Assembly: GCF_014204415.1 (NCBI RefSeq)
Contig: NZ_JACHLE010000004.1
Location: forward strand, 248,001-312,000
Reading direction: 5' to 3'
From: Chryseobacterium defluvii
GTDB taxonomy: Bacteria; Bacteroidota; Bacteroidia; Flavobacteriales; Weeksellaceae
Length of the DNA stretch: 64,000 nt
Below, piece after piece: positions 35,813-45,069 of the stretch. Position numbers and translations under genes: made by a program. The notes beneath the pieces were generated by a model, which did no database searches, was not told where the DNA came from, and was given only the letters and a program-made list of their open reading frames with translations. How positions within the stretch are numbered: position 1 is the stretch's first letter; each line of letters opens with the position of its first letter.

Positions 35813-36199
35813 TTAACGTTTTGAGAATTGGAATCTCTTTCTTGCTTTTTTCTGACCCGGCTTCTTTCTTTCCACCATTCTCGCATCTCTTGTAAGTAAA
35901 CCGGCAGGCTTCAATGCTAATCTGAACTCAGCGTTGATTTCGCACAAAGCTCTTGAAATACCTAATCTGATCGCTTCTGCCTGCCCTGTATTTCCACCAC
36001 CGAAAACATTTACGGTAACATCATACTGACCAACAGTTTCAGAAAGAATAAACGGCTGGTTCAATTTGTAAACCATTACGTCTGTAGAGAAATACTCTTT
36101 AGCATCTTTACCGTTTACTGTAATATTTCCAGAACCTGGTCTTACATAAACTCTTGCTACAGAAGTCTTTCTTCTTCCGATTTTGTGAACTATAGACAT
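35813..36199 (-). CDS. rpsI: 30S ribosomal protein S9
   Basis: This 128-residue basic protein ends in the universal S9 tail ([18 protein letters not shown]), which reaches the P-site tRNA. The start [20 protein letters not shown] and [19 protein letters not shown] are family signatures. It follows rplM after 5 nt, the standard L13-S9 operon. Confidence 0.97.
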   Translation of the reverse strand: MSIVHKIGRRKTSVARVYVRPGSGNITVNGKDAKEYFSTDVMVYKLNQPFILSETVGQYDVTVNVFGGGNTGQAEAIRLGISRALCEINAEFRLALKPAGLLTRDARMVERKKPGQKKARKRFQFSKR

Positions 36200-36204
36200 A
36201 TTAA

Positions 36205-36660
36205 TTATTTAAATTCGTTAATATTAATTGTTTTAGGCTGTTGAGCTTCATGTTTGTGCTCAGTTCCTTCATATAAATAAAGGTTCTTCAATAAAGCAGA
36301 TCCTAATCTGTTTTTAGGCAACATACCTTTTACAGATTTTTCCAATACTTTCAAAGAATCTTTCTTTTGAAGTTCAGCCGCAGTCATAGACTTTTGACCT
36401 CCAGGGTATCCTGTATGCCAGATATAAGTCTTGTCAGCCCACTTGTTTCCGGAAAGTGTAATTTTCCCAGCATTCAAAACAATTACATTATCACCACAAT
36501 CTACGTGAGGTGTAAAGTTTGTTTTGTGCTTACCTCTCAAAATCTTGGCAACCTGAGAAGCTAATCTTCCCAATGGCTGGCCTTCAGCGTCTACCACAAC
36601 CCATTCTTTATTTGCAGTAGCTTTGTTCGCTGAAACAGTTTTGTAACTTAATGTATTCAC
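36205..36660 (-). CDS. rplM: 50S ribosomal protein L13
   Basis: This 151-residue large-subunit assembly protein contains [40 protein letters not shown] and [20 protein letters not shown], all standard L13 motifs. It is the first gene of the rplM-rpsI-rpsB unit with a full promoter upstream at 36706-36736. Confidence 0.97.
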   Translation of the reverse strand: MNTLSYKTVSANKATANKEWVVVDAEGQPLGRLASQVAKILRGKHKTNFTPHVDCGDNVIVLNAGKITLSGNKWADKTYIWHTGYPGGQKSMTAAELQKKDSLKVLEKSVKGMLPKNRLGSALLKNLYLYEGTEHKHEAQQPKTININEFK

Positions 36661-36705
36661 ACGTTTTAGTTAAAGATTAAACATAATTTTCCCTTTAAGG
36701 GTGTG

Positions 36706-36736
36706 CAAAGGTACAATAATTTTCGTAATACGGCAA
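36706..36736 (-). promoter_or_regulatory. Promoter of rplM-rpsI-rpsB
   Basis: On the minus strand TTG (36736-36734) is followed after 20 nt by TACCTTTG (36713-36706). The leader to the ATG at 36660 is about 40 nt. Confidence 0.75.
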
Positions 36737-36870
36737 TATATTTTATATAAAGTGTTGCCCCAAATACCCGGATAGATTTTTATCTATATGATTATGACTG
36801 GCATAAATCTTGTGAAATAATTTTCCGATGAGAAAAAGTGATTTTTTCGAAAGATTCTGAAAACACAAGT

Positions 36871-36911
36871 GATAAAGTAAAGAGTTGAACCTCCAACTCT
36901 TTTACTTTATT
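36871..36911. other. Free-standing long hairpin
   Basis: The left arm (36872-36886: ATAAAGTAAAGAGTTG region) pairs with the right arm around CAACTCTTTTACTTTAT with one bulged T and a loop of about 7 nt. It is not next to the end of any gene, so it may terminate a short untranslated transcript or be a structural element. Confidence 0.5.
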
Positions 36912-36995
36912 AACTTTCAGCCCAACATTCCCACAATTTTTTTCAGGTTTCACAATAAATTCATCTCAGGAATTATTTTTCTTTCGCGAAATATT

Positions 36996-37003
36996 TATAT
37001 TTG
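36996..37003 (+). promoter_or_regulatory. -7 box of DUF3667 gene
   Basis: TATATTTG fits TAnnTTTG, 20 nt before the ATG at 37024. Confidence 0.5.
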
Positions 37004-37023
37004 CTTCAAATCCTTATAAAACT

Positions 37024-38130
37024 ATGAGCCACGGAAAAATAAGAGAAGACAAAAATTGTCTTAACTGCGGATATCACGTAGAAGAAAGGTTTTGTCCGAA
37101 TTGCGGACAGGAAAACGTTGAAAGGCGACAACCCTTCCATTACCTTTTTACCCATTTTATTGAGGATTTCACGCACTACGACGGGCAATTCTGGAAAACC
37201 ATAAAATACCTTCTCCTCTATCCCGGAAAACTTACCCGGCAATATCTTGTAGGTAAAAGGCAGTTATATGTGGCTCCTGTTAAATTATATATTTTCATCA
37301 GTTTCATTACTTTTCTGCTTCCCGGATTTTTACCAAAATCCAAAAATCCGGACCCAGAAGATAAAAAAACAAGGGTAGAGAAGGCACGGGATGGACAAGA
37401 AACCACAAAAAAGGTTCTGGATGATTTACAAAAAGAAGGCATTCTATCTATTGAAACCACAAAAAATGTAAAAAATAACCTTGACACCATACAGGCACGG
37501 GATTCTATTGAATATGCCATACGGGATAATGGGGATATCCTTGACAGGACATTTGATCAGAATGAAACCACAATCATGGATGCCCATAATATGAAACAGT
37601 ATGACTCCCTTCTTGCCAAAAACGACAACGGATTATATGAAGTCATGAGGCCCATTGCAAAAAAAATGTTCGAATTAAAGGAAGAAGGCCTGAGCAAAAA
37701 GCAAATACGTAAAAAGTATGCCGAAAATTTCGTCCATACCATTCCGAAGGCTCTTTTTATCTACCTCCCCATTTTCGCGTTCTTCCTATGGGTATTCCAT
37801 AATAAAAAGAAATGGTGGTATTTCGATCATAGTATATTCACATTACACTATTTCTCTTTCCTTCTGTTATCAACCCTGATCTTCATTATTGTAAACAGGA
37901 TATCGGACTTTCTTCCCGATTACTCTGTTTTCACTTTGCTGCAGATGCTGTTTTCTACGGTGTTATTTATTTACACCTGTGTATACTTCTTTATTGCCCA
38001 TCACAGAGTATATGAAAGCAGTAAAAGGGTAAGTATATTAAAAGGATCTTTGCTATTTATCATTAATTTTATAGGGCTTACCATTATGTTACTGGTACTA
38101 ATGTACCTCAGCTTTGTTATGCTTCACTAA
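37024..38130 (+). CDS. DUF3667 zinc-ribbon membrane protein
   Basis: This 368-residue protein begins with a zinc ribbon, CLNCGYHVEERFCPNCGQ (about residues 14-31), followed by the DUF3667 core RRQPFHYLFTHFIEDFTHYD. Hydrophobic segments are around 81-100 (LYIFISFITFLLPGF), 242-260 (ALFIYLPIFAFFLWVF), 280-300, 315-330 and 345-367, so it is a polytopic inner-membrane protein with a cytosolic N-terminus. A charged helical stretch (about 105-235) separates the first membrane segment from the rest. The function of the family is unknown. It converges on a small membrane protein gene with a 4-nt overlap. Confidence 0.85.
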   Translation: MSHGKIREDKNCLNCGYHVEERFCPNCGQENVERRQPFHYLFTHFIEDFTHYDGQFWKTIKYLLLYPGKLTRQYLVGKRQLYVAPVKLYIFISFITFLLPGFLPKSKNPDPEDKKTRVEKARDGQETTKKVLDDLQKEGILSIETTKNVKNNLDTIQARDSIEYAIRDNGDILDRTFDQNETTIMDAHNMKQYDSLLAKNDNGLYEVMRPIAKKMFELKEEGLSKKQIRKKYAENFVHTIPKALFIYLPIFAFFLWVFHNKKKWWYFDHSIFTLHYFSFLLLSTLIFIIVNRISDFLPDYSVFTLLQMLFSTVLFIYTCVYFFIAHHRVYESSKRVSILKGSLLFIINFIGLTIMLLVLMYLSFVMLH

Positions 38131-38459
38131 TTACGTAAAGACTTGCTTGCCCTGAAGCTGGCGATTAAATAATAAGCGACGAAAACTGTTGAAAATTTAA
38201 GAACGGAAGGAATGGCCTGCTCTAAATTAAACAATAAAGTCCCTATAAGAACCAATACACCCATCGCCAGGAAAGACAGTCCAAGTTTCTGAGGTAATGT
38301 AAAACCCGGAGTATCCACATAATAGGCAACTCCCCATGCAAAGCCGAAAGCCACTGCATAAAATAAGTCCAGCCCAAGATTTTGACTGCTCAGAAAAAAG
38401 TGATTAATAAGGAAACTGATAACGGTTCCTAAAGCGAAATACAATAAGGCTCTCTGCAT
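38127..38459 (-). CDS. Small membrane protein of unknown function
   Basis: This 110-residue protein has three or four hydrophobic segments (MQRALLYFALGTVISFLINH, FYAVAFGFAWGVAYYV, LGLSFLAMGVLVLIGTLLF, VLKFSTVFVAYYLIA), so it is an integral inner-membrane protein. I recognise no family or motif. Its stop overlaps the convergent DUF3667 gene by 4 nt, and a -7 box lies 17 nt before its start. Confidence 0.7.
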   Translation of the reverse strand: MQRALLYFALGTVISFLINHFFLSSQNLGLDLFYAVAFGFAWGVAYYVDTPGFTLPQKLGLSFLAMGVLVLIGTLLFNLEQAIPSVLKFSTVFVAYYLIASFRASKSLRN

Positions 38460-38475
38460 ATCATAAAATATGGTA

Positions 38476-38483
38476 CAAAAGTA
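38476..38483 (-). promoter_or_regulatory. -7 box of the 38.1-38.5 kb gene
   Basis: On the minus strand TACTTTTG (38483-38476) fits TAnnTTTG, 16 nt upstream of the ATG at 38459. Octad repeats begin just behind it. Confidence 0.5.
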
Positions 38484-38491
38484 GAGATTTT

Positions 38492-38530
38492 AATTTGAGA
38501 ATTTGAAAATGAGAAAATTTGAGAATGAAA
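38492..38530. repeat. Octad repeat
   Basis: Four full 8-nt units and part of a fifth run without a gap: AATTTGAG, AATTTGAA, AATGAGAA, AATTTGAG, AATGAAA. The units resemble the reverse complement of the 16-nt repeat before accC. Confidence 0.75.
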
Positions 38531-38689
38531 TATCAGAGATCTAAATTTCGGATCAATCTTACGGGTCCATATACTTTTAAAATACTAGGACCTTAAACAG
38601 GAAATAGGGAAACACTTAATCTCTACAAACCAATCAACACAATGAAAATCAACTTATTAAAAACAAAAATAAGGTTCTTATTTTATTAT

Positions 38690-38697
38690 TATATTTG
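38690..38697 (+). promoter_or_regulatory. -7 box of icmF
   Basis: TATATTTG fits TAnnTTTG and ends 27 nt before the ATG at 38725. The in-frame TTG at 38695 lies inside the box and is rejected as the start. Confidence 0.55.
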
Positions 38698-38724
38698 GGA
38701 ATTCAGAAATTTTCTAGATTTTTT

Positions 38725-41700
38725 ATGGAAACCCAAAAATATACTCCTAAAAACAAAGTAAGAATTGTAACAGCAGCGTCATTATTTGACGGACATGATG
38801 CAGCCATTAATATTATGCGCCGTGTTATCCAGGGAACAGGATGCGAGGTCATTCACCTTGGACACGATAAATCCGCAGAAGAAGTCGTTAATACGGCTAT
38901 TCAGGAAGATGCTAATGCCATTGCTCTAACCTCATATCAGGGGGGGCATAATGAATATTTTAAATATATCTATGACCTTCTAAGAGAAAAAAACTCCCCA
39001 CAAATCAAAATTTTTGGCGGCGGCGGCGGAGTTATCCTTCCTGAAGAGATCAAAGACCTGATGTCTTACGGTATCGACAGGATTTATTCCCCGGATGACG
39101 GAAGGGAGCTTGGCCTTCAGGGTATGATCGATGATCTGGTTCAGAGATCAGATTTTGCCACAGGAAAAGATGTAACGGCAAAAGATTTAGAATCAATCGA
39201 TTTTGAAAACCCGACCAGTATTGCCCAGATCATTTCCGCAGTAGAAAACTTTTCAGACGAAAAACCGGAACTGGTAAAAGCAATCGATGAAAAATCAAAA
39301 GACCTTAACATCCCTGTCATTGGTATTACCGGAACAGGAGGTGCCGGTAAATCTTCATTAACGGATGAATTGGTAAGAAGATTTCTACGTTCCAATCCCG
39401 ATAAAAAAATGGCGATCATTTCTGTAGATCCATCCAAAAAGAAAACAGGAGGCGCATTATTAGGAGACAGGATCCGTATGAATGCCATTAATGATTCCAG
39501 AGTATATATGCGTTCAATGGCAACAAGGGAAAACAATGTTTCCGTCTCACCGTTCATCCACTCTGCACTGAATATACTGAAACTAGCCCATCCGGATGTA
39601 ATTGTACTGGAAACTTCGGGGATCGGGCAATCCGGGTCGGAGGTTTCAGATTTTGCAGACGTTTCCATGTACGTGATGACCCCTGAATATGGGGCTTCTA
39701 CCCAATTGGAAAAGATCGACATGCTGGATTATGCAGATCTTGTGGCTTTAAACAAATCTGATAAGCGCGGAGCTTTGGATGCTTTGCAGGCAGTGAGAAA
39801 ACAATTCCAGAGAAACCATCATTTATGGGAAAGCCAGCTGGAAGATATGCCGGTGTATGCAACAAAGGCATCCCAGTTCAATGATCACGGAACTACTGAA
39901 CTTTATAACAGATTAATATCAAAAGTTAACGATAAATTTTCCGGATTAGGCTTAAATACTTTTGTAGAGCAGGAAATTACAGATGAAGTCACCATTATCC
40001 CGCCAAAAAGAGTACGCTACCTGTCCGAAATTGTTGAAAACAATAAACAATACGATGCAGCTGTTGAAAAACAGGCTGAGTTCGCAAGAACCATGTATCA
40101 TATTGAAGGGGTAAAAAATATGATTTCCAATGAAGCCCTTGAAACGGAATATCAGAAAGCAGAAAAACACCTTCAACAGGAAAATATTGATTTCTTAAAA
40201 ACATGGGACAACACTAAAAAGGCTTTCCATGAGGAATTCTATTCTTACTTTGTTCGCGGAAAAGAGATCAAAGTAGAAACCTCAACGGAATCTTTATCTC
40301 ACTTAAGAATTCCAAAAATTGCATTGCCAAAATATAATGACTGGGGTGACCTGATCCAATGGAAAGGACAGGAAAACCTTCCGGGAAGCTTCCCGTATAC
40401 TGCCGGGATTTATCCGTTCAAGAGAACCGGAGAAGATCCGACAAGGATGTTTGCCGGGGAAGGAGGCCCTGAAAGAACCAACAGAAGATTCCATTACGTT
40501 TCTGCAGAAATGCCTGCAAAGCGTTTATCTACAGCCTTCGACTCTGTAACATTGTATGGGCAGGATCCTGCTTTACCACCGGATATTTATGGTAAAATCG
40601 GAAATGCAGGAGTTTCTATCGCTACGTTGGATGATGCCAAAAAATTATATTCAGGTTTTGATTTAATTAATGCATTGACTTCGGTTTCAATGACGATCAA
40701 TGGGCCGGCTCCGATGTTATTGGCATTTTTCATGAATGCTGCCATTGATCAGAATGTTGAAAAGTATATTGCTGAAAATAAACTGGAAGATAAAGTTGAA
40801 GCTGTTTTAAAGGCTAAATTTGACGACAAAGGATTAAGCAGGCCTCAGTACAATGGAGAGTTGCCTCCGTCCAATAACGGTTTAGGATTAAAACTATTAG
40901 GCGTTACCGGAGACGAGATCATTCCTAAAGATGTTTATGAGCAGATCAAGGCAAAAACCATAGCTACCGTTCGGGGTACGGTACAGGCAGATATTTTAAA
41001 AGAAGACCAGGCTCAGAATACCTGTATCTTCTCTACTGAATTTGCGCTTCGATTAATGGGTGACGTTCAGGAATATTTCATCAGGGAAAAAGTAAGGAAC
41101 TTCTATTCGGTTTCCATCTCAGGTTACCATATTGCGGAAGCAGGAGCTAACCCGGTTTCCCAACTGGCATTTACACTGGCAAACGGTTTCACCTATGTAG
41201 AATACTATTTAAGCCGTGGAATGGACATCAACGACTTTGCTCCAAACTTATCATTCTTCTTCTCTAACGGTATCGACCCTGAATACTCAGTGATTGGACG
41301 TGTAGCCAGAAGGATCTGGGCAAAAGCCATGAAATTCAAATATGGGGCTGACGAAAGAAGCCAGATGCTGAAATACCATATTCAGACCTCAGGCCGTTCC
41401 CTTCATGCACAGGAAATTGATTTCAACGACATCAGAACAACCCTTCAGGCTTTGTATGCCATCTATGATAACTGTAATTCACTTCATACCAATGCCTATG
41501 ATGAAGCCATCACAACACCTACGGAAGAATCCGTAAGAAGGGCAATGGCCATTCAGTTGATCATTAACAAAGAGCTGGGTCTTGCTAAAAATGAAAATCC
41601 GCTTCAAGGCTCATTCATTATTGAAGAACTGACAGATTTGGTGGAAGAAGCAGTATATGCGGAATTCGACAGGATTACAGAAAGAGGTGGTGTACTTGGT

Positions 41701-42072
41701 GCTATGGAAACCATGTACCAGCGTTCCAAGATCCAGGAAGAATCCATGCATTACGAATGGCTGAAGCATACCGGAGAATATCCTATTATTGGTGTAAACA
41801 CTTTCTTAGGGAAAGATGGGTCACCTACTGTTTTACCCGGTGAGGTTATCCGTTCTACCGAAGAGGAAAAACAGGATCAGATCGACAACCTTCACAATTT
41901 CCAGAAAGCCAATGAAGGGAAAGCTGGACAAGCACTTAAAGAACTTCAGCATGCAGCCATCAACCAGCAGAACCTGTTTGAGGTCATGATGAATGCCGTG
42001 AAGTACTGTTCTTTAGGACAAATTACCAATGCTTTGTTTGAAGTGGGTGGTAAGTACAGAAGAAATATGTAG
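38725..42072 (+). CDS. icmF: Fused isobutyryl-CoA mutase (methylmalonyl-CoA mutase family)
   Basis: This protein of about 1115 residues rearranges isobutyryl-CoA and n-butyryl-CoA with adenosylcobalamin. The domain order is that of IcmF. An N-terminal B12-binding domain has [16 protein letters not shown], carrying the D-x-H cobalt-ligand motif, and [11 protein letters not shown]. The MeaI-like G-protein chaperone follows, with [17 protein letters not shown] as P-loop and [14 protein letters not shown] as base-recognition region. The C-terminal mutase barrel starts near residue 530, with [20 protein letters not shown] and [17 protein letters not shown]. Linear fusion of all three parts on one chain distinguishes it from two-subunit methylmalonyl-CoA mutase. 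It is probably used in branched-chain or fatty acid metabolism. A DUF71 gene follows after a terminator. Confidence 0.92.
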   Translation: METQKYTPKNKVRIVTAASLFDGHDAAINIMRRVIQGTGCEVIHLGHDKSAEEVVNTAIQEDANAIALTSYQGGHNEYFKYIYDLLREKNSPQIKIFGGGGGVILPEEIKDLMSYGIDRIYSPDDGRELGLQGMIDDLVQRSDFATGKDVTAKDLESIDFENPTSIAQIISAVENFSDEKPELVKAIDEKSKDLNIPVIGITGTGGAGKSSLTDELVRRFLRSNPDKKMAIISVDPSKKKTGGALLGDRIRMNAINDSRVYMRSMATRENNVSVSPFIHSALNILKLAHPDVIVLETSGIGQSGSEVSDFADVSMYVMTPEYGASTQLEKIDMLDYADLVALNKSDKRGALDALQAVRKQFQRNHHLWESQLEDMPVYATKASQFNDHGTTELYNRLISKVNDKFSGLGLNTFVEQEITDEVTIIPPKRVRYLSEIVENNKQYDAAVEKQAEFARTMYHIEGVKNMISNEALETEYQKAEKHLQQENIDFLKTWDNTKKAFHEEFYSYFVRGKEIKVETSTESLSHLRIPKIALPKYNDWGDLIQWKGQENLPGSFPYTAGIYPFKRTGEDPTRMFAGEGGPERTNRRFHYVSAEMPAKRLSTAFDSVTLYGQDPALPPDIYGKIGNAGVSIATLDDAKKLYSGFDLINALTSVSMTINGPAPMLLAFFMNAAIDQNVEKYIAENKLEDKVEAVLKAKFDDKGLSRPQYNGELPPSNNGLGLKLLGVTGDEIIPKDVYEQIKAKTIATVRGTVQADILKEDQAQNTCIFSTEFALRLMGDVQEYFIREKVRNFYSVSISGYHIAEAGANPVSQLAFTLANGFTYVEYYLSRGMDINDFAPNLSFFFSNGIDPEYSVIGRVARRIWAKAMKFKYGADERSQMLKYHIQTSGRSLHAQEIDFNDIRTTLQALYAIYDNCNSLHTNAYDEAITTPTEESVRRAMAIQLIINKELGLAKNENPLQGSFIIEELTDLVEEAVYAEFDRITERGGVLGAMETMYQRSKIQEESMHYEWLKHTGEYPIIGVNTFLGKDGSPTVLPGEVIRSTEEEKQDQIDNLHNFQKANEGKAGQALKELQHAAINQQNLFEVMMNAVKYCSLGQITNALFEVGGKYRRNM

Positions 42073-42095
42073 CCTGTATCGATAGGCCAATTCAT

Positions 42096-42128
42096 AAAAA
42101 ATCTCTCAAAAATTTGAGAGATTTTTTA
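42096..42128 (+). terminator. icmF terminator
   Basis: AATCTCTCAAA and TTTGAGAGATT form an 11-bp stem with a 2-3 nt loop and a T-run. Confidence 0.88.
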
Positions 42129-42150
42129 TTTTCGCGATATAATTATCTCG

Positions 42151-42861
42151 ATGAAACCAAAAGCCATATTCAACTGGAGCAGCGGAAAAGATTCTGCCTT
42201 TGCACTATATAAAACTTTAAAGGAAAACCGTTTTGAGGTCGATTTCCTTCTCACCAGCATCAATAAAGAATATCAGCGCATCTCCATGCATGGAGTCCAT
42301 GTATCCCTTTTGGAAAAGCAGGCTGCAAGCATTGGAATCCCTTTGATCAAAATGGAACTCCCAAAGGAACCGTCTATGCAGGAATACCGTGAGATCATGA
42401 GTAAAACTATGGCTGAAATACAATCTCAGGGAATCACACATTCCATTTTCGGGGATATTTTCCTCGAAGATCTGCGTACATATCGTGAAGAACAGCTGAA
42501 AAGCATCAGTATGGAAGCTGTATTCCCTTTATGGAAGCAAAATACTTCAGATCTTATCCGTGAATTCCTTGACTTAGGCTTTAAGACCATTGTAACCTGC
42601 GTTAACGAAACCTATCTTGATAAAAGTTTTGCCGGGAGAATTATTGACGCAGATTTCATTGCAGACCTGCCGGAAAATGTGGATCCCTGTGGTGAGAATG
42701 GCGAATTCCATACGTTTACTTTTGACGGACCCGTTTTTAAAAATCCCGTGCTGTTTGACATCGGGGAAACAGTAAAGAAAACACACACCAAACCCAAATC
42801 GGATCCTGATGACAGGAATGAAGATTACGTTTTCTGGTTTTGTGATCTGATCTCAAAATAA
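42151..42861 (+). CDS. DUF71 ATP-pyrophosphatase (diphthine-ammonia ligase-like)
   Basis: This 236-residue protein is an adenine nucleotide alpha-hydrolase with the PP-loop motif FNWSSGKDSAFALY at residues 7-20 (SGGKDS class, here SSGKDS). The family motif EYQRISMHGVHVSLLEKQA and the C-terminal CGENGEFHTFTFDGP (about 178-192) are characteristic of DUF71/COG2102. Eukaryotic and archaeal members amidate diphthine, but bacteria lack diphthamide, so that name should not be taken literally. Comparative genomics has linked bacterial DUF71 members to B12 salvage, and its position directly after the B12-dependent IcmF agrees with that. It has no clear promoter of its own, though a terminator separates it from icmF. 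Confidence 0.85.
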   Translation: MKPKAIFNWSSGKDSAFALYKTLKENRFEVDFLLTSINKEYQRISMHGVHVSLLEKQAASIGIPLIKMELPKEPSMQEYREIMSKTMAEIQSQGITHSIFGDIFLEDLRTYREEQLKSISMEAVFPLWKQNTSDLIREFLDLGFKTIVTCVNETYLDKSFAGRIIDADFIADLPENVDPCGENGEFHTFTFDGPVFKNPVLFDIGETVKKTHTKPKSDPDDRNEDYVFWFCDLISK

Positions 42862-42900
42862 TAACTAAAAAGCAGCGTTCTGATAAAAACTCAAATTGCT

Positions 42901-43782
42901 ATGATCCCTTTATTAAGAATTGAAAAACCCTGCGAAGAACCTTTAGAACAGATGCATAATATTTCCGGAGGAAAATTCTGCGGACTGTGCTCAAAAAAAG
43001 TTATCGATCTATCCGGACTTTCAGATATGGAAATCATGGAGATTCTTCACCAAAACAAAGGGGTAAAATTCTGCGGAATGGTTTTCAGGCATCAGCTGAA
43101 TCGTCCTCTCGAAGTTAAAACCCCTATTGAAAAAAACGTTCATTCCCGGAAGATAACTTTTACAAAAATTGCAGCCGGAGTTGTCTTAACAGCGAGTATC
43201 ATTAACTCTTATCCTGCACAGACAAACAACTTTACTCAAACCGAGATCAATATCAGTCCTGTTTCAAAGCAAAAGAATGAAAAAGAAAACACAGGAGACG
43301 GAAAATATGTCATTTCGGGAAAAGTACTGGCCAAAGAAACAGGAAAACCTATAGTCACTGTAATAAGTCTGATCACACTGACAAAAGCATATTCTGCCAA
43401 GACGGATGCCAATGGCGAATATATACTAGAAGTTCCGGCTGAGATCATTCAGAAGGAAAATTTACTGGAATTTCAGCCCGAAAGTATATATTATAACAGG
43501 ATCCTGACAGTTTTTACAAAAGAAAAACCTTTAAAAAACCACACAACAATACTCGCTGAAAATGGTTTTGCCAGGGAATATGGAGAGATCTCCCCCATAA
43601 TTCCTACCGAAAGATCTTTAATTTTGCTGAATGGTAAAAAACTCTCTCATAAACTTTTCAATAAAAGCTTTTCCATATATTATGATCAATATGATGTCCA
43701 TTATATCCCTAAATCTTATATCAGGATATTTATACAGGATGAGAACGTAGAAGACCTGTTTATAACTTTTGTAAAACAATAA
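42901..43782 (+). CDS. Cys4-domain/TM/CarboxypepD_reg-like protein
   Basis: This 293-residue protein has three parts. Residues 1-70 carry four cysteines (C11, C27, C30, C58) in a pattern ending FCGLCSKKVIDLSGLSD and KFCGMVFRHQLNRPL, which suggests a metal- or cluster-binding cytosolic domain. A single hydrophobic segment lies at about 86-105 (FTKIAAGVVLTASIINSYPA). Residues about 138-215 look like a carboxypeptidase-regulatory beta-sandwich (YVISGKVLAKETGKPIVTV, TDANGEYILEVPAE), which would be outside the membrane. This layout recurs in Bacteroidetes, but I know of no assigned function. It is 39 nt downstream of the DUF71 gene, possibly in the same transcript. Confidence 0.78.
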   Translation: MIPLLRIEKPCEEPLEQMHNISGGKFCGLCSKKVIDLSGLSDMEIMEILHQNKGVKFCGMVFRHQLNRPLEVKTPIEKNVHSRKITFTKIAAGVVLTASIINSYPAQTNNFTQTEINISPVSKQKNEKENTGDGKYVISGKVLAKETGKPIVTVISLITLTKAYSAKTDANGEYILEVPAEIIQKENLLEFQPESIYYNRILTVFTKEKPLKNHTTILAENGFAREYGEISPIIPTERSLILLNGKKLSHKLFNKSFSIYYDQYDVHYIPKSYIRIFIQDENVEDLFITFVKQ

Positions 43783-43908
43783 GATATATCTGTGTTGTAC
43801 ATTTTGAAAAGCAATACTCTAAAATCCTCAATGGATTAATAGCTTTTAGTCGATCTTATTTTCCTGTTCTATTCTTTTTGAGTACTTTTAGCATAAACTT
43901 ATGAACAA

Positions 43909-45051
43909 ATGCTGAAAATTCCCGGGCAAATCCTGACCCTATTATTCATTATACTATTTTTATCCGCTTGTAAAAGCACCTCTGAATCAGAGAAAATCAT
44001 TGACAGAAATGCTGTTATAGATTCCACCATCACTGCTTTTGAAAAAAAGCTCCTGGAACAGCAGATCGATTCCGTAGTTAAGAAATACAGCTTTAACGGA
44101 AGCATTGCCGTTTTCAAAGATTCCCTGTTATTATATAAAAAGGAGAATGGTTTTTCAGATTTCAAAGCCAAAACTAAAATGGATGATGCCACATCTTTTG
44201 CCATCGGCTCTGTAAGCAAACAATTTACCGCAGTCCTAGTATTACTTCAGATGGAAGAGGGAAAATTAAGTACAGAGGATAAAGTTTCAAAATATATAAA
44301 AGAATTCCAGACCAAAGAATATGAGAATATTACCATCCATCAACTGCTGAACCATACTTCCGGGCTGAATACCCTTGGCGGAAAACTTATGTTCAAAAGC
44401 GGCTCAGATTTCTTCTACTCCAATGACGGATTCAACATTTTAGGTAAGGTCGTTGAAAAAACTTCAGGAAAAAGTTTCGATGATAATGTACTGGAGCTTT
44501 TCAGGAAAGTGGGAATGAACAATTCTTCCACGGGCAATATTTTTGAAGGTAGTGATTTCGCAGGAGCTTATTTGGGAGCCCAAAATAGTTTTGAAAAAAT
44601 ACAGAATATGCCCAAAAGACTGGGCGAAAAGGAAATTGGAATTCCTGCGGGCGGAATTCTGTCAACAGTTCACGACCTGCATACCTGGAACAACGCTCTG
44701 TATAGCGGAAAAATCCTGAAACCGGAAACCCTTAAAAAGTTCATGGCTCAAAGCGCCGAAAGGCATCATCCTGTTTTCGGAAAGATGGGTTATGGTTACG
44801 GGATTATGATGAATATGACGAAACCTGCTGCCTATTTTCACAGTGGATATGTGAAAGGCTCCCCCTCACTGAACATTTACTATCCTGAAACAAAAACTTC
44901 CGTTATTATCCTGTCCAATATTGCAGACGAAGGAAAAGGTAAAAATTTTATCTTCAAACCTCATGTCGAAGTTAAAAAGATTACCGATGCCATTGAAAAT
45001 ACAGTAGTTGATCTCAGGGAAGAAATGATAAAGACCGTAAATAAAGAATAG
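43909..45051 (+). CDS. Class-C beta-lactamase-like serine hydrolase, lipoprotein
   Basis: This 380-residue lipoprotein (LLFIILFLSACKST; acylated Cys21) is a penicillin-binding-protein-like hydrolase. The SxxK nucleophile motif is SVSK at residues 101-104 (FAIGSVSKQFTAVLVLLQ), the YxN motif is YSN at 170-172, and an HSG triad-like motif is in YFHSGYVKGSPSL near residue 300. HQLLNHTSGLNTLGG is the usual structural signature. Such proteins hydrolyse esters or peptides; true beta-lactamase activity is not implied. It is 19 nt upstream of a 2H phosphoesterase gene and probably co-transcribed. Confidence 0.9.
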   Translation: MLKIPGQILTLLFIILFLSACKSTSESEKIIDRNAVIDSTITAFEKKLLEQQIDSVVKKYSFNGSIAVFKDSLLLYKKENGFSDFKAKTKMDDATSFAIGSVSKQFTAVLVLLQMEEGKLSTEDKVSKYIKEFQTKEYENITIHQLLNHTSGLNTLGGKLMFKSGSDFFYSNDGFNILGKVVEKTSGKSFDDNVLELFRKVGMNNSSTGNIFEGSDFAGAYLGAQNSFEKIQNMPKRLGEKEIGIPAGGILSTVHDLHTWNNALYSGKILKPETLKKFMAQSAERHHPVFGKMGYGYGIMMNMTKPAAYFHSGYVKGSPSLNIYYPETKTSVIILSNIADEGKGKNFIFKPHVEVKKITDAIENTVVDLREEMIKTVNKE

Positions 45052-45069
45052 CTTTTGTAACTTTCATTC

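Larger units (their letters stand above)
36661..37023. other. 363-nt divergent intergenic region, rplM / DUF3667
   Basis: It holds the rplM promoter on the left, a -7 box for the DUF3667 gene on the right (36996-37003), and a free-standing hairpin in the middle (36871-36911). I see no open reading frame, tRNA or recognised RNA family. Confidence 0.6.

Noticed and set aside
38642-38760. Small open frame of about 39 codons overlapping the icmF start
   Set aside because: It runs across the icmF promoter and into the coding region in another frame, with composition of spacer DNA.
42151-42861. Literal annotation as diphthine-ammonia ligase
   Set aside because: Bacteria have no diphthamide on EF-G, so the archaeal/eukaryotic name does not describe the function here.
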